From the IMG/VR virus record IMGVR_UViG_3300009183_000155, positions 1 to 42,236 of that record: DNA of 42,236 nucleotides; one strand, given 5' to 3'. Source of the DNA: a virus. The position numbers and the translations under genes were made by a program. The notes below the pieces were generated by a model that saw only the letters and a list, made by a program, of their open reading frames with translations, had not been told where the DNA came from and searched no databases. Each line of letters starts with the position of its first letter. Within the stretch, counting starts at the first letter, position 1. Below are positions 23,150-30,130 of this stretch, one piece after another.

Positions 23150-24454
23150 ATGGCAGCAGGCAATTACTTTCTGGTTCGGCGGCAGCGGCAGGGGAAACCC
23201 ATGGGCGATTTCCATGAGGAGTGGTATGTCCGACTGAAGTTTCCGGGCAGGCCGGAGGTGCTGAAGAATTCGGGGTATGATATTTGTGGGAAGTGCATGG
23301 CGCTGCAAGATTCGGTGGAGATGCGGACGCGGGAGGGATGTGGATGCCGAGTGAAGCCGGGGCGATGGGCGAAGGGGATGCTGGAGGGCTGGAATGATGA
23401 GCGAACGATTCTGGCGATCGAGGGGGCGCGGATGGTGCGGCAGGTGGCGACGCTGGGGGAGGTTTTCGCGGCTTATCTGGCGGAGGGGGTGCGGATTTTG
23501 AAGGATGAGAAGAGTCAGCGGCGGAATGTGAATTCGCTCCGGCGGGTGGTGGCGTTTGCCAAGGGACTGTGGCGGGTGCATGAGGGGGGGATTCCAGGGG
23601 TGAGGATCGGGGCGATGGTGGCGGATGAGGGGCGGATCGGGAAGCTGCCGGCCTCGGTGCTGACGGCGGGACTGCGGGAGGAGTATTTCCGGGCGGCGCA
23701 GGGCGGAGCGCTGGATTGGAATGAGCCGCAAGAGGGAAATGTGAGCATCAATTCTACGCTGGCGCAGGGATGCGATGTGTTCTCAAAAAATGCGCTCTAT
23801 CATAAGTTGAAGGGGCTGACTTTGCCGCCGCTGGAAGGATTTTTGAAAGGGCCTTGGCTGCCAGAAGAAGATAGTAAGCCGGATCCGCTGACGGTGGACC
23901 AGTGGGAGGCGATGCTGGGGGCGGTACCGGGGCTGGACCGGATGCAGCCGGAGCTGGGGCTGGTGAATGCGCTGCTGAGACAGACGGGGCTGCGGTCGAG
24001 TTACGTGGAGGCTGCGCAGGGGACTTGGCTGGAGGTGCACGAGGGGCGGACGTTTCTGGTGATCCGTAATAGGCCGGAGGAGGGGTTCCGGAAAAAGCGG
24101 GGGACTCGGGACCAGCAGATTCCTATCGGGGCGGGGCTGGCGGCGCGGCTGGCGGGGCGGCCGGGGTTTCTGGTGCTGCCGGAGGGGACGGCGGCGGGGC
24201 GGCAGGAACTGGTGAGTAAGCAACACAATGCCTGGCTGAAGGCGATTATCGGCGGGGCGGGGGAACGAGGACAGGGGAATCACCGGCTGCGGGATACGGT
24301 GGCATCCGTGCTGTGGTCCGTGGATTGCCCGACTGCGGCCCAGGAGGCGCTGGGCCACGCGAGCGTGGATACGACGGCAAAGCACTATGGAAAGAAGATG
24401 CACGTTTGCGCGAGTATGAGGGAGGAGCTGGCGGCGTGGCTGGTGGGGAGTTGA
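23150..24454 (+). CDS. int: Tyrosine recombinase, phage integrase
   Basis: The 434-residue product has the catalytic set of the tyrosine recombinases in order: R282 (TGLRSS), H378-R-L-R381, H403 (LGHASVDTT) and the nucleophile Y413 (KHYGKK). The N-terminal 170 residues are a basic arm-binding and core-binding region, with R/K-rich clusters and two Cys-containing loops. The ATG at 23150 is preferred to one at 23111 because it follows the candidate promoter; both leave the domains intact. It inserts the phage at the host tRNA-Asn through attP at 22902. Its TGA is supplied by the first unit of a heptamer array. The gene is markedly G-rich on the coding strand. Confidence 0.92.
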   Translation: MAAGNYFLVRRQRQGKPMGDFHEEWYVRLKFPGRPEVLKNSGYDICGKCMALQDSVEMRTREGCGCRVKPGRWAKGMLEGWNDERTILAIEGARMVRQVATLGEVFAAYLAEGVRILKDEKSQRRNVNSLRRVVAFAKGLWRVHEGGIPGVRIGAMVADEGRIGKLPASVLTAGLREEYFRAAQGGALDWNEPQEGNVSINSTLAQGCDVFSKNALYHKLKGLTLPPLEGFLKGPWLPEEDSKPDPLTVDQWEAMLGAVPGLDRMQPELGLVNALLRQTGLRSSYVEAAQGTWLEVHEGRTFLVIRNRPEEGFRKKRGTRDQQIPIGAGLAARLAGRPGFLVLPEGTAAGRQELVSKQHNAWLKAIIGGAGERGQGNHRLRDTVASVLWSVDCPTAAQEALGHASVDTTAKHYGKKMHVCASMREELAAWLVGS

Positions 24455-24490
24455 TGGTTGATGGTTGATGGTTGATGGTTGATGGTTGAT
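24451..24490 (-). repeat. Inverted-orientation CCATCAA heptamer array at the integrase 3' end
   Basis: Nearly six contiguous units of TTGATGG, the complement of CCATCAA. The integrase stop codon lies in the first unit. This is the only array in this orientation and the least degenerate. Confidence 0.92.
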
Positions 24491-24504
24491 GCTGAAACGA
24501 CAGT

Positions 24505-24546
24505 AGCCGCCACGGGACCGAAAGGCCGAACCAGGGCGGCTCTTTT
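24505..24546 (+). terminator. Terminator after the integrase
   Basis: AGCCGCC at 24505-24511 pairs with GGCGGCT at 24535-24541, followed by CTTTT. The stem is short and the loop long (23 nt, with an inner GGxxCC pair). A moderate intrinsic terminator for integrase transcripts. Confidence 0.55.
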
Positions 24547-24653
24547 GTTGCTGGATCATTTTCGTGACGCCGGGAAATTGATTTGGAGGATTTTTTTATA
24601 CCGGGGGGGATGTGGGGACGGAAATTTTCGGAGCCGACTGTTCTGAATACGAC

Positions 24654-24692
24654 AAGGCCCGCACGGTTAGGATACCGGGCGGGCCTTTATTT
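24654..24692 (+). terminator. Strong GC hairpin terminator
   Basis: AAGGCCCGC at 24654-24662 pairs exactly with GCGGGCCTT at 24679-24687, followed by a T-rich tract. It separates the integrase from the convergent lysogeny operon. No gene was found between 24455 and 24706. Confidence 0.7.
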
Positions 24693-24706
24693 AGGGTGGC
24701 AGGGAT

Positions 24707-24922
24707 TTACTTGGCGAGGTGGGCGCAATCGTGGACGCCGCGGAGGAGCTTGGCGGAGGTGCACCAGGTCAGATGATCGGCGGAGTTCGCCCCGCAGGTG
24801 CATTCATAAACCTCTTGGAATTTCCGGGAAGGTCGGCGAGCAAGAAGGCGGTGGCAACTATTGTTGTCGGTGACAACAAAGGCGGGCTTTTTACCGGCAA
24901 GGATGGTAAGAATGTCTTTCAT
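24707..24922 (-). CDS. Small cysteine-rich unknown protein
   Basis: This 71-residue protein is translationally coupled to the preceding ribbon-helix-helix-like gene: its ATG (24922-24920) overlaps that gene's TGA. Residues 42-66 hold several Cys and His (CTCG, WCTS, HDCAH) that could bind a metal. It is the last gene of the leftward operon. Not recognised; possibly a DNA-binding or anti-repressor-like helper. Confidence 0.65.
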   Translation of the reverse strand: MKDILTILAGKKPAFVVTDNNSCHRLLARRPSRKFQEVYECTCGANSADHLTWCTSAKLLRGVHDCAHLAK

Positions 24923-25140
24923 GGTTTTGTGCTTTTGGCTTGGATTAAGGTTCCGGTGAGGATGGCGGAGAGGGTGGAGTTGTCGGCGAGGGCGCGGTTT
25001 CTGTAGTGGGTGAGGAGGCTGGATGGGAGGCGGAGGGATACGCGATCGGTTTCCTCGCCGCCGTGACGGCTGGCGTTTTTGTTGCCGAGAGGAGCGCCGG
25101 CCGAGGCTTTGCGGGGAGCGGTTGATTTGCGGGAGGGCAT
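24919..25140 (-). CDS. Small DNA-binding protein, ribbon-helix-helix-like
   Basis: The 73-residue product starts with a basic Ser/Ala-rich tail containing GAPLGNKNA, a short motif common at the N-terminus of small mobile-element regulators. RVSLRLPSSLLTHYRNRALADN-type sequence follows, matching the strand-helix-turn-helix layout of Arc/MetJ-type repressors. It forms a coupled pair with the next gene and may autoregulate this end of the lysogeny operon. Confidence 0.65.
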   Translation of the reverse strand: MPSRKSTAPRKASAGAPLGNKNASRHGGEETDRVSLRLPSSLLTHYRNRALADNSTLSAILTGTLIQAKSTKP

Positions 25141-25186
25141 GGCAGAGGGTAATGGGTGATCGTGGCGAAAGCGCGGTTATACGGTG

Positions 25187-25222
25187 GCCCCGTCTCCCTT
25201 GCAGGGGAGGCGGGGCTTTTTT
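25187..25222 (+). terminator. Terminator facing the leftward operon
   Basis: GCCCCGTCTCCC at 25187-25198 pairs with GGGAGGCGGGGC at 25205-25216 (one G-T), followed by six T at 25217-25222. It is on the plus strand, so it would stop rightward read-through into the leftward lysogeny genes. It lies immediately downstream of the stop of the 25225-25644 gene. Confidence 0.7.
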
Positions 25223-25224
25223 GT

Positions 25225-25644
25225 TCAGGGGAGAAGGATGGCGGCGGCGAGGCAACGTTCAAAATCGCCTATCCAAGCGGCATCTGAATTGACGATGAGG
25301 GCGAGTGGGGGGAGGATGGCAACGGCGAGCCATGGACCGGCGGGAGGGGGGACGATGGGCTGGCTGGCTCCGAGCATGGCGCGGAATTGCTCATCGAGGG
25401 CGCAGAGGCTGGCCCAGGTGGCGTCCCGGCCCCGGCCCATGCCGCAACTGACGAGGGGCTCGCGGCCCCGATAGATGGTGAATATGGGGCCGTGGATCTC
25501 TACGCGGAAGGCGGGAAATCCGGGCACGGGACCACCGCCGGTGGGCAGGAGAGCCCGGCAGATGGCGACGGCCTCGCGGTCGAGAGTGTCCAGCCGGTGC
25601 ACGGAGAGATGGCCGGTGGTAAGGGTGATATGAGAGAGGAGCAT
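25225..25644 (-). CDS. Unknown protein of the lysogeny operon
   Basis: A 139-residue protein. The start at 25644 (MLLSH) is chosen because the upstream in-frame part is a proline-rich stretch that includes a perfect hairpin. It has a beta-rich first half and a hydrophobic segment near residues 108-122 (WLAVAILPPLALIV) that may be membrane-embedded. No motif recognised. Confidence 0.55.
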   Translation of the reverse strand: MLLSHITLTTGHLSVHRLDTLDREAVAICRALLPTGGGPVPGFPAFRVEIHGPIFTIYRGREPLVSCGMGRGRDATWASLCALDEQFRAMLGASQPIVPPPAGPWLAVAILPPLALIVNSDAAWIGDFERCLAAAILLP

Positions 25645-25674
25645 GAGAGAAATGGGCGGGAGGATTGCGCCATG

Positions 25675-25704
25675 CTGCCCCGCAGCTGGAGGGCTGCGGG
25701 GCAG
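25675..25704. repeat. Perfect 12-bp inverted repeat
   Basis: CTGCCCCGCAGC at 25675-25686 and its exact complement at 25693-25704 frame a 6-nt loop. It lies between two leftward genes with no T-run on either strand, so it is more likely an mRNA-stabilising or processing hairpin than a terminator. Confidence 0.7.
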
Positions 25705-25714
25705 AGGGGCGGAA

Positions 25715-26143
25715 TTAGGCGATGGCAAAAACCTTGAGGTTCATCAGCGTTGAGCGGAAGAGGTCCAAAGGATTGCCACTTCCATCCCACGCCCATTCTC
25801 TTCCGTCCTCGCTTACTGTTCCTGTCAGATCGTGCCAGCGCTCCGTGTCGGACTCGTTCAAATCGCAATGCTCCTCCTCATCTTCCGTGGTGGTGTTGTG
25901 AATCCATTCTTTGCCGGTGGGGCAAGCAATAGACGTCCACCAGAGGGATTCAATTTCCTTGCCAGCGTTCCAGAATTCAAGAAATGTGATGGGGCCTGCT
26001 GTGTGCTGTTCCTGCGTTTCCTGATCCCAGGTATCGGTAAAATCCTGGGTGAAACTGTAAACGGTCGCACCGGTATCGTCGGTGGTGGAATAATAGACGT
26101 TGCCATTGCTGGCGGTATGGGTGGTGATGTTGGTGGGTTCCAT
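25715..26143 (-). CDS. Unknown acidic protein of the lysogeny operon
   Basis: This 142-residue protein is rich in T, D, E and W (seven Trp) with a beta-rich N-terminus and no membrane segment. The ATG at 26143 follows a CCAA-type low-complexity leader ending CCAAAATT. No family recognised. It is the third or fourth gene of the operon driven from the region at 28147. Confidence 0.65.
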   Translation of the reverse strand: MEPTNITTHTASNGNVYYSTTDDTGATVYSFTQDFTDTWDQETQEQHTAGPITFLEFWNAGKEIESLWWTSIACPTGKEWIHNTTTEDEEEHCDLNESDTERWHDLTGTVSEDGREWAWDGSGNPLDLFRSTLMNLKVFAIA

Positions 26144-26191
26144 AATTTTGGTTGATTGATTGGTTGGTTTGGGTTGGGGGGTTGAAGTGAC

Positions 26192-26383
26192 TTAACTGAT
26201 GATGGTCAGCGCATTATTAATTGCGAATCTGATACTTTCGACAGATGGCGCGATTTCAGCGGGTTCATTGGCCCACAGGCCAGCAAAAGCATTGGGAATG
26301 AGTTTGCCTTCCGCAAAGGCGTGGAGTTGAGCGGTGGCAACTTCAAGTTGAGCGGCGGCGGCAAGGGCGGTTGCTGTTTTCAT
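26192..26383 (-). CDS. Small unknown protein
   Basis: A 63-residue helical protein, alanine-rich at the N-terminus, without a convincing signal peptide. Its leader also ends CCAAAATT before ATG, matching the preceding gene's start. Function unknown. Confidence 0.55.
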   Translation of the reverse strand: MKTATALAAAAQLEVATAQLHAFAEGKLIPNAFAGLWANEPAEIAPSVESIRFAINNALTIIS

Positions 26384-26413
26384 AATTTTGGAATGTTGGG
26401 TTGGGTTGGGGAA

Positions 26414-26557
26414 TTAGTTGGTGAGGAAAGCCACGGTCAGCAGGACGGCGGCAGCGGTGGTGGTGGCGGTGAGGAGAAGAGCAAGGACGGCGGTTTGTGC
26501 GTGGAAACTCAAAACGCGGCGCGCTTCATTCTCGGACATGGGGCGGATGCGGGACAT
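26414..26557 (-). CDS. Tiny membrane protein (47 residues)
   Basis: A short reading frame on the reverse strand from ATG at 26557 to TAA at 26414. The first 20 residues are charged (MSRIRPMSENEARR), and residues 22-46 form one hydrophobic helix rich in A, L, T and V. It fills the space between the DUF932 gene and the 63-residue gene. It could act in superinfection exclusion, as small lysogen-expressed membrane proteins often do. Confidence 0.5.
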   Translation of the reverse strand: MSRIRPMSENEARRVLSFHAQTAVLALLLTATTTAAAVLLTVAFLTN

Positions 26558-26584
26558 GGCGGGCAAATAGGTTGAGCGGACAAG

Positions 26585-26611
26585 GCCGGGTGGGGATGGA
26601 ACCCACCCGGC
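26585..26611. repeat. Perfect 10-bp inverted repeat after the DUF932 gene
   Basis: GCCGGGTGGG at 26585-26594 pairs exactly with CCCACCCGGC at 26602-26611. It follows the DUF932 stop on the reverse strand with no T-run; it may be a processing or partial termination hairpin. Confidence 0.6.
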
Positions 26612-26624
26612 TGGCCTGCGTGGT

Positions 26625-27515
26625 TTAGATGCCGGCGCGGATGGCTTTCATTTCCTCGGCTAATTGCCAGAGGGCACGGTTGACGGCGGTGTTTTGATCA
26701 ATGCCGTTGATGGGGCGGGTGTGGCGCCGGGCGACGCGGCGACCGTTGGCGTCGCGCTGGACGTAGGAGACGCCGCCCCGAATCAGGTTTTCCTGAATGA
26801 CGTTCAAGGATGACCAGAGGTCAGATCCGGCATCCTCGCGGCGGTTGGGAGCGAGGATTTGCGGGGCGCTGACGGGGGCAAGGGCGGCGTCATCGTAGCG
26901 GGCGGTGAGGGCGGCGCGGGCAAAAATGGTGGCTTCGGCGGAACTTAGGTTGATGCTGCGCATTTCTTCGATGGATTCCTGGATGGCGGGAGTGGATTCA
27001 AGGATTTGGATGCAGCCGTCGATAACCTCGCTGGCGACGTCGCCGGTGTGTTTGACGCGGATTTCTTGGATGAGGCCGTCGCTGGTGATCAGGCCATTGC
27101 TGCAGACCATGCGGAATTGGCCGCCCATCATCCGGTAGGAGCTGGTGCCGTCGTGGCTGTTCATCAGGATAATTTCCGAAACGGTTTTATCAGGGCCGGA
27201 GGCGGTGGTGTCGCCCATGTGGCGGAGACGGATCAGGTGCTTGGTGAAGCCTTTTTTGTCATCGTCGCGGCTGCCGCCCTGGAAGGCGGCGAAGGGCTGG
27301 AATCCCTCGCGCTGCAATTTGCAGAGGATTTCGCTGGTGGGAATGTAGCTGTACCGCTCGCTGCGGGATTCATGTTTTTGCTCGGCAAACACGGAGGGCG
27401 TGGCGGCCTGGATTTCCTGGAGGGTCAGGGGAGTGTTTCCACGAGCGTGGAGGATGGCGCTGCCGGATTTTCCAAAAGATTTGATTCTGACGGTGGAGGT
27501 GTTATTGTAATACAT
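26625..27515 (-). CDS. DUF932 family protein
   Basis: The 296-residue product, read from the ATG at 27515 (MYYNNTSTVR), resembles the DUF932 family found on plasmids and phages. Its hallmarks are a central SEILCKLQREGFQPFAA segment (about 64-80), the HLIRLRH block (about 99), and MMGGQFRMVCSNGLITSDG (about 139-157), followed by a helical C-terminus. The biochemical role is unknown; these proteins are recurrent cargo on mobile elements. A long, AT-rich space upstream and its own CCAACC-type leader suggest it has its own promoter within the operon. Confidence 0.75.
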   Translation of the reverse strand: MYYNNTSTVRIKSFGKSGSAILHARGNTPLTLQEIQAATPSVFAEQKHESRSERYSYIPTSEILCKLQREGFQPFAAFQGGSRDDDKKGFTKHLIRLRHMGDTTASGPDKTVSEIILMNSHDGTSSYRMMGGQFRMVCSNGLITSDGLIQEIRVKHTGDVASEVIDGCIQILESTPAIQESIEEMRSINLSSAEATIFARAALTARYDDAALAPVSAPQILAPNRREDAGSDLWSSLNVIQENLIRGGVSYVQRDANGRRVARRHTRPINGIDQNTAVNRALWQLAEEMKAIRAGI

Positions 27516-27576
27516 GGCGTGTGGGTTGGTTATACGGTTGGTTGGTTGGTTGGTTGAAAACCGCCTTGCAGGGCGG

Positions 27577-27713
27577 GTGGCCATTTGCTGGCCACGAGAT
27601 GACAATTGCGCACTATTGTTTGACAGTCAAATAATATTTTGAATTATTTTTCAGGCTGGACAATGGGGCGTTGCAGGGTTAGGATTTACCCGTTGAAAGA
27701 TGTTATTCAACGG
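27577..27713. promoter_or_regulatory. AT-rich intergenic region with palindromes and a possible promoter
   Basis: Between the repressor stop and the DUF932 start there are three inverted repeats: GTGGCCA/TGGCCAC (27577-27595), TTTGACAGTCAAA (27619-27631) and CCGTTGAA/TTCAACGG (27690-27713). On the minus strand TTGACT (27630-27625) is followed 17 bp later by AATTGT, a weak promoter candidate for the DUF932 gene. The last hairpin may mark the end of the repressor transcript. Closer to the start, four tandem TTGG units occupy 27537-27556. Confidence 0.35.
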
Positions 27714-27729
27714 TTTATCTGTCAGGAAA

Positions 27730-28146
27730 TCACTCGCCGCGGGCGCGGCGGGTGAGGGTGGCGAGCAGCAAATCCAAATCTTTGTCGCTGGTAATATTTC
27801 CGGCCCAGTAATCAAGATCCGCCTGCTGACGGGTGGTGAGCGCGGGTGCCCAACTACGGACGGAGCCGGTAAGCTGACCACTCTGCTGCTCGAGCAGCTG
27901 GACAAGCAGATCAGGATGGACTGCCAGCAGATCGTGGAGCCACGCAGCGAGTAGGCCGGAGGCGCTCTCTGTAGGGACAGCCTGCAGGTAGCTGAGCAAA
28001 TGCTCGTCGCGGATGGCGCGGCTGCCGGTCAAATGCTGGCCCACGGTGGTGCGATGTAGGCCAGCGCGGTCAGCTATGGCAAATTGATTCCACGCCTGGC
28101 TGGACATGACGGATTGGAGGAATTGGGAGGTTAGAGGGGTTTCCAT
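27730..28146 (-). CDS. Phage repressor, Cro/cI-type helix-turn-helix
   Basis: The 138-residue product (start MET at 28146) has an N-terminal helix-turn-helix at about residues 15-45: FAIADRAGLHRTTVGQHLTG fits the Cro/cI recognition fold. The rest is helical with no visible LexA-like protease or autocleavage site, so SOS self-cleavage is not supported. It is the first gene of the leftward operon and faces a divergent early operon, with two matching operators in between. Its mRNA is predicted to start at or next to the start codon. It probably maintains lysogeny and regulates itself. Confidence 0.8.
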   Translation of the reverse strand: METPLTSQFLQSVMSSQAWNQFAIADRAGLHRTTVGQHLTGSRAIRDEHLLSYLQAVPTESASGLLAAWLHDLLAVHPDLLVQLLEQQSGQLTGSVRSWAPALTTRQQADLDYWAGNITSDKDLDLLLATLTRRARGE

Positions 28147-28223
28147 GAAACATTTTGTAGCACGCCACAAATATTTGCAATTATTAGTTGCGCCTCATTT
28201 TGCGGCATGCTACAAATTGCATC
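28147..28223. promoter_or_regulatory. Divergent switch: twin operators and predicted leaderless promoters
   Basis: Two near-identical sites on opposite strands: TTGTAGCACGCCACAA (28155-28170) and TTGCGGCATGCTACAA (28200-28215). Each is an imperfect dyad (consensus TTGYRGCR/YGCYACAA). On the side facing each gene the site reads TACAAA, a -10-like box. From its end to the start codon is exactly 7 nt on both sides (28153-28147 for the repressor, 28217-28223 for the 28224 gene). That spacing puts the transcription start at or next to the AUG, so both mRNAs would be leaderless. The operator overlaps each promoter, so the repressor at 27730 could control both. Confidence 0.75.
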
Positions 28224-28442
28224 ATGAACGCAATAATTAATTCAACAATAATGGCGGCCGCGCGTGTGACCACGCTGGCCGAAACGGAGCGGGAAATTGC
28301 CTTTTTTGGTCGGCGGGCAAAATCGCCGGCCGCCAAGGTGGCCTACGCCGAGCTGCAACAGGAGCTGCAGGAGGTACGGGAGCGCTGGGAGATGCGCGGC
28401 CTGCTGGCCGAAGCAGAACCGGAAATCGAAGCGGCAGCCTAA
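28224..28442 (+). CDS. Small early regulator candidate
   Basis: A 72-residue alanine- and glutamate-rich protein starting at the first ATG after the operator. Residues 18-65 form a long charged helix (RAKSPAAKVAYAELQQELQ), and there is no clear helix-turn-helix. As the first rightward gene opposite the repressor it occupies the Cro position, but nothing in the sequence proves DNA binding. An antirepressor or protein-protein adaptor is possible. Confidence 0.6.
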   Translation: MNAIINSTIMAAARVTTLAETEREIAFFGRRAKSPAAKVAYAELQQELQEVRERWEMRGLLAEAEPEIEAAA

Positions 28443-28455
28443 ACCCTCCTATTGT

Positions 28456-29334
28456 ATGAGCGCTAAACAAAATCGCGTTGTCCATATTTACAAGTCCCCT
28501 TGGTACAACCAACGGGGCACCGCTGACGGCACAGTGGACGACTGGGGCCGAGTCCTGGTACAATTGCACAGCACTGGCGACACTGTCGCCGTGTATGAAT
28601 GCGATCTCGAAACCGTGCACTCCACGGAACCCGCCGCCAGCAATTGGCAGGCGGGAATACAGGCGGATCCAACGACCGGCGAGCGGGTGATCTCGGCCGT
28701 GGTGCCGCGCCCGGCGGGAGAGCGGGAGGCGTTGCAGGGAGCAATTCGGGAGTGTTGGCGGACGGAGCAGCAGGAGTGGGACAGCCAAGCGGATGTGCGC
28801 CACCGGCATGAAATCGCGCCAGACCGATTTTCTAAAATGGACCGGATGGCCCAGAATCGCAGCCTAGGCTGGCCGGAATATCACCGTGCATTCCGGGCCC
28901 CGCGACCTGGCGAGATGGCGCAGTTGGTCGAAGGTGCGGAGGTGCCCACTGCAGAAATCCAGCTGCACCCTATGGGATCCGAGCGGTATCTGGTGAGTCT
29001 GGCCCGGCCAGTGGAGGAGCTACGGCCACGACTACGCGCAATGCGCGCGGAGATGGCAGCCCGCCCGGAGGAGTTTGGGACGCGTTGTTTTGATATTGAT
29101 TTGTGGGCGGATTCCGCGCCGGGCTGTCTGCTCCCGCTGGCGCGGGAAGTCGAGGAGGGACTCGCGCATTGGATCATGTGGGTGGGCACGCAGGGACGGC
29201 AAAGCCAGGATTTCCACCGCGCACACTCCATTGACGGCTTCCATTTTCGGAGCCGCCGGACGCTGGCGGTTTTTGCGACCTGGGCGCGGGATCCCTGGTT
29301 CTGCGACGTGCGTTCGCGGGATTTGACGGACTGA
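28456..29334 (+). CDS. Unknown early protein
   Basis: A 292-residue soluble protein, read from the ATG at 28456. It is rich in W, R and E, has no membrane segment, and ends in a C-terminal region containing VFATWARDPWF. No catalytic motif recognised. It lies between the Cro-like slot and small regulators, so it may act early on host takeover, counter-defence or regulation. Confidence 0.65.
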   Translation: MSAKQNRVVHIYKSPWYNQRGTADGTVDDWGRVLVQLHSTGDTVAVYECDLETVHSTEPAASNWQAGIQADPTTGERVISAVVPRPAGEREALQGAIRECWRTEQQEWDSQADVRHRHEIAPDRFSKMDRMAQNRSLGWPEYHRAFRAPRPGEMAQLVEGAEVPTAEIQLHPMGSERYLVSLARPVEELRPRLRAMRAEMAARPEEFGTRCFDIDLWADSAPGCLLPLAREVEEGLAHWIMWVGTQGRQSQDFHRAHSIDGFHFRSRRTLAVFATWARDPWFCDVRSRDLTD

Positions 29335-29375
29335 TTTTACGGATTTGTTGATATTTAACATAAACTGATATTTTT

Positions 29376-29681
29376 ATGATGCTGTTTTTTGCGGATTTGC
29401 GATTTGTGCAAGCGATGCTGGCGGAGAGTGAAATGGACATTTTGCTGGGCTGGTGCGCGGGTGGGGTAGCTGTGCTGGTGCTTTTGCTGGGCTATAGTCT
29501 GGCGCGGGAGATTCAGGCGGATTTGCGCCGACGGCGCCGGGCGGAGCATCTGCGAGCAGTCAGGGAATTGCAGGAGCGGCTGGATGCGCGATTCCCGCGA
29601 GCGGGAGCGCACAGCACACAATGGGACGATGCGAATTTTTTTGGCGGGCTGCGTGATGATCGGGAGGGCCGCGATAGCTGA
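29376..29681 (+). CDS. Small membrane-anchored early protein
   Basis: This 101-residue protein has one hydrophobic helix (about residues 21-42) followed by an arginine-rich cytosolic segment (RRRRRAEH near 51-58). An internal ATG (MLAESEMD) is an alternative start. It could be a superinfection or membrane-tethering factor; the role is unknown. The next gene starts one base after its stop. Confidence 0.55.
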   Translation: MMLFFADLRFVQAMLAESEMDILLGWCAGGVAVLVLLLGYSLAREIQADLRRRRRAEHLRAVRELQERLDARFPRAGAHSTQWDDANFFGGLRDDREGRDS

Positions 29682-29682
29682 T

Positions 29683-30093
29683 ATGGCTGCGGACAACTAT
29701 ACGGTGGACGAGCTGGCGCAGCTGCTGCGGCTGGCGCCGTCAATCGTGGCGGCGATGGTGGCCGGCACCGGGCGGACGGATTCGTTTTTCGCCGGGGCAT
29801 GGGAGGAGCGCGACGGATCCGGCTGGCGTGTGCCAGCGCGGGCGGTGACTCGATATTTGGAGCGCCGGGCCGAGCCGCTTTTTACTTTTCAGGAGGCGGC
29901 TGATTTTTTGGGCGTGCACAAGGTCACGGTGCAAAAAGCTGCGGCTGACTGGACGCGGGGCGACCGGGCCGGGTTTGCCACGGTGGATTTGTTGTTGCCT
30001 GGAGCAGGAGCAAAACGGGTGCCGCGAATCACGCTCAGCGAACTGCAGCGGCACATCCAAACGGCACCGGCACGGCCGGAAGCGGCGGCCTGA
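29683..30093 (+). CDS. Excisionase/helix-turn-helix-like DNA-binding protein
   Basis: A 136-residue protein; the ATG at 29683 follows the preceding TGA by one base. Residues 67-88 (FQEAADFLGVHKVTVQKAAADW) fit a winged helix-turn-helix of the excisionase/MerR type. An N-terminal segment (YTVDELAQLLRLAPSIVAAMV) resembles a second helix-turn-helix. Two tandem DNA-binding units suggest a regulator or excisionase. It lies far from attP, so a regulatory role is more likely than excision. Confidence 0.6.
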   Translation: MAADNYTVDELAQLLRLAPSIVAAMVAGTGRTDSFFAGAWEERDGSGWRVPARAVTRYLERRAEPLFTFQEAADFLGVHKVTVQKAAADWTRGDRAGFATVDLLLPGAGAKRVPRITLSELQRHIQTAPARPEAAA

Positions 30094-30130
30094 CCGGCCC
30101 ACCGCGCCCCTTTTTATTTTTTGATTTTTC

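Noticed and set aside
24451-24490. Short tandem array that could be taken for a CRISPR
   Set aside because: Units are 7 bp with no spacers. The same applies to 41141-41225. No cas genes are present.
25225-25728. Longer 5' end of the 25225 gene starting at 25728
   Set aside because: The extension reads proline- and serine-rich sequence through a perfect hairpin and overlaps the preceding gene's end. The start at 25644 is simpler.
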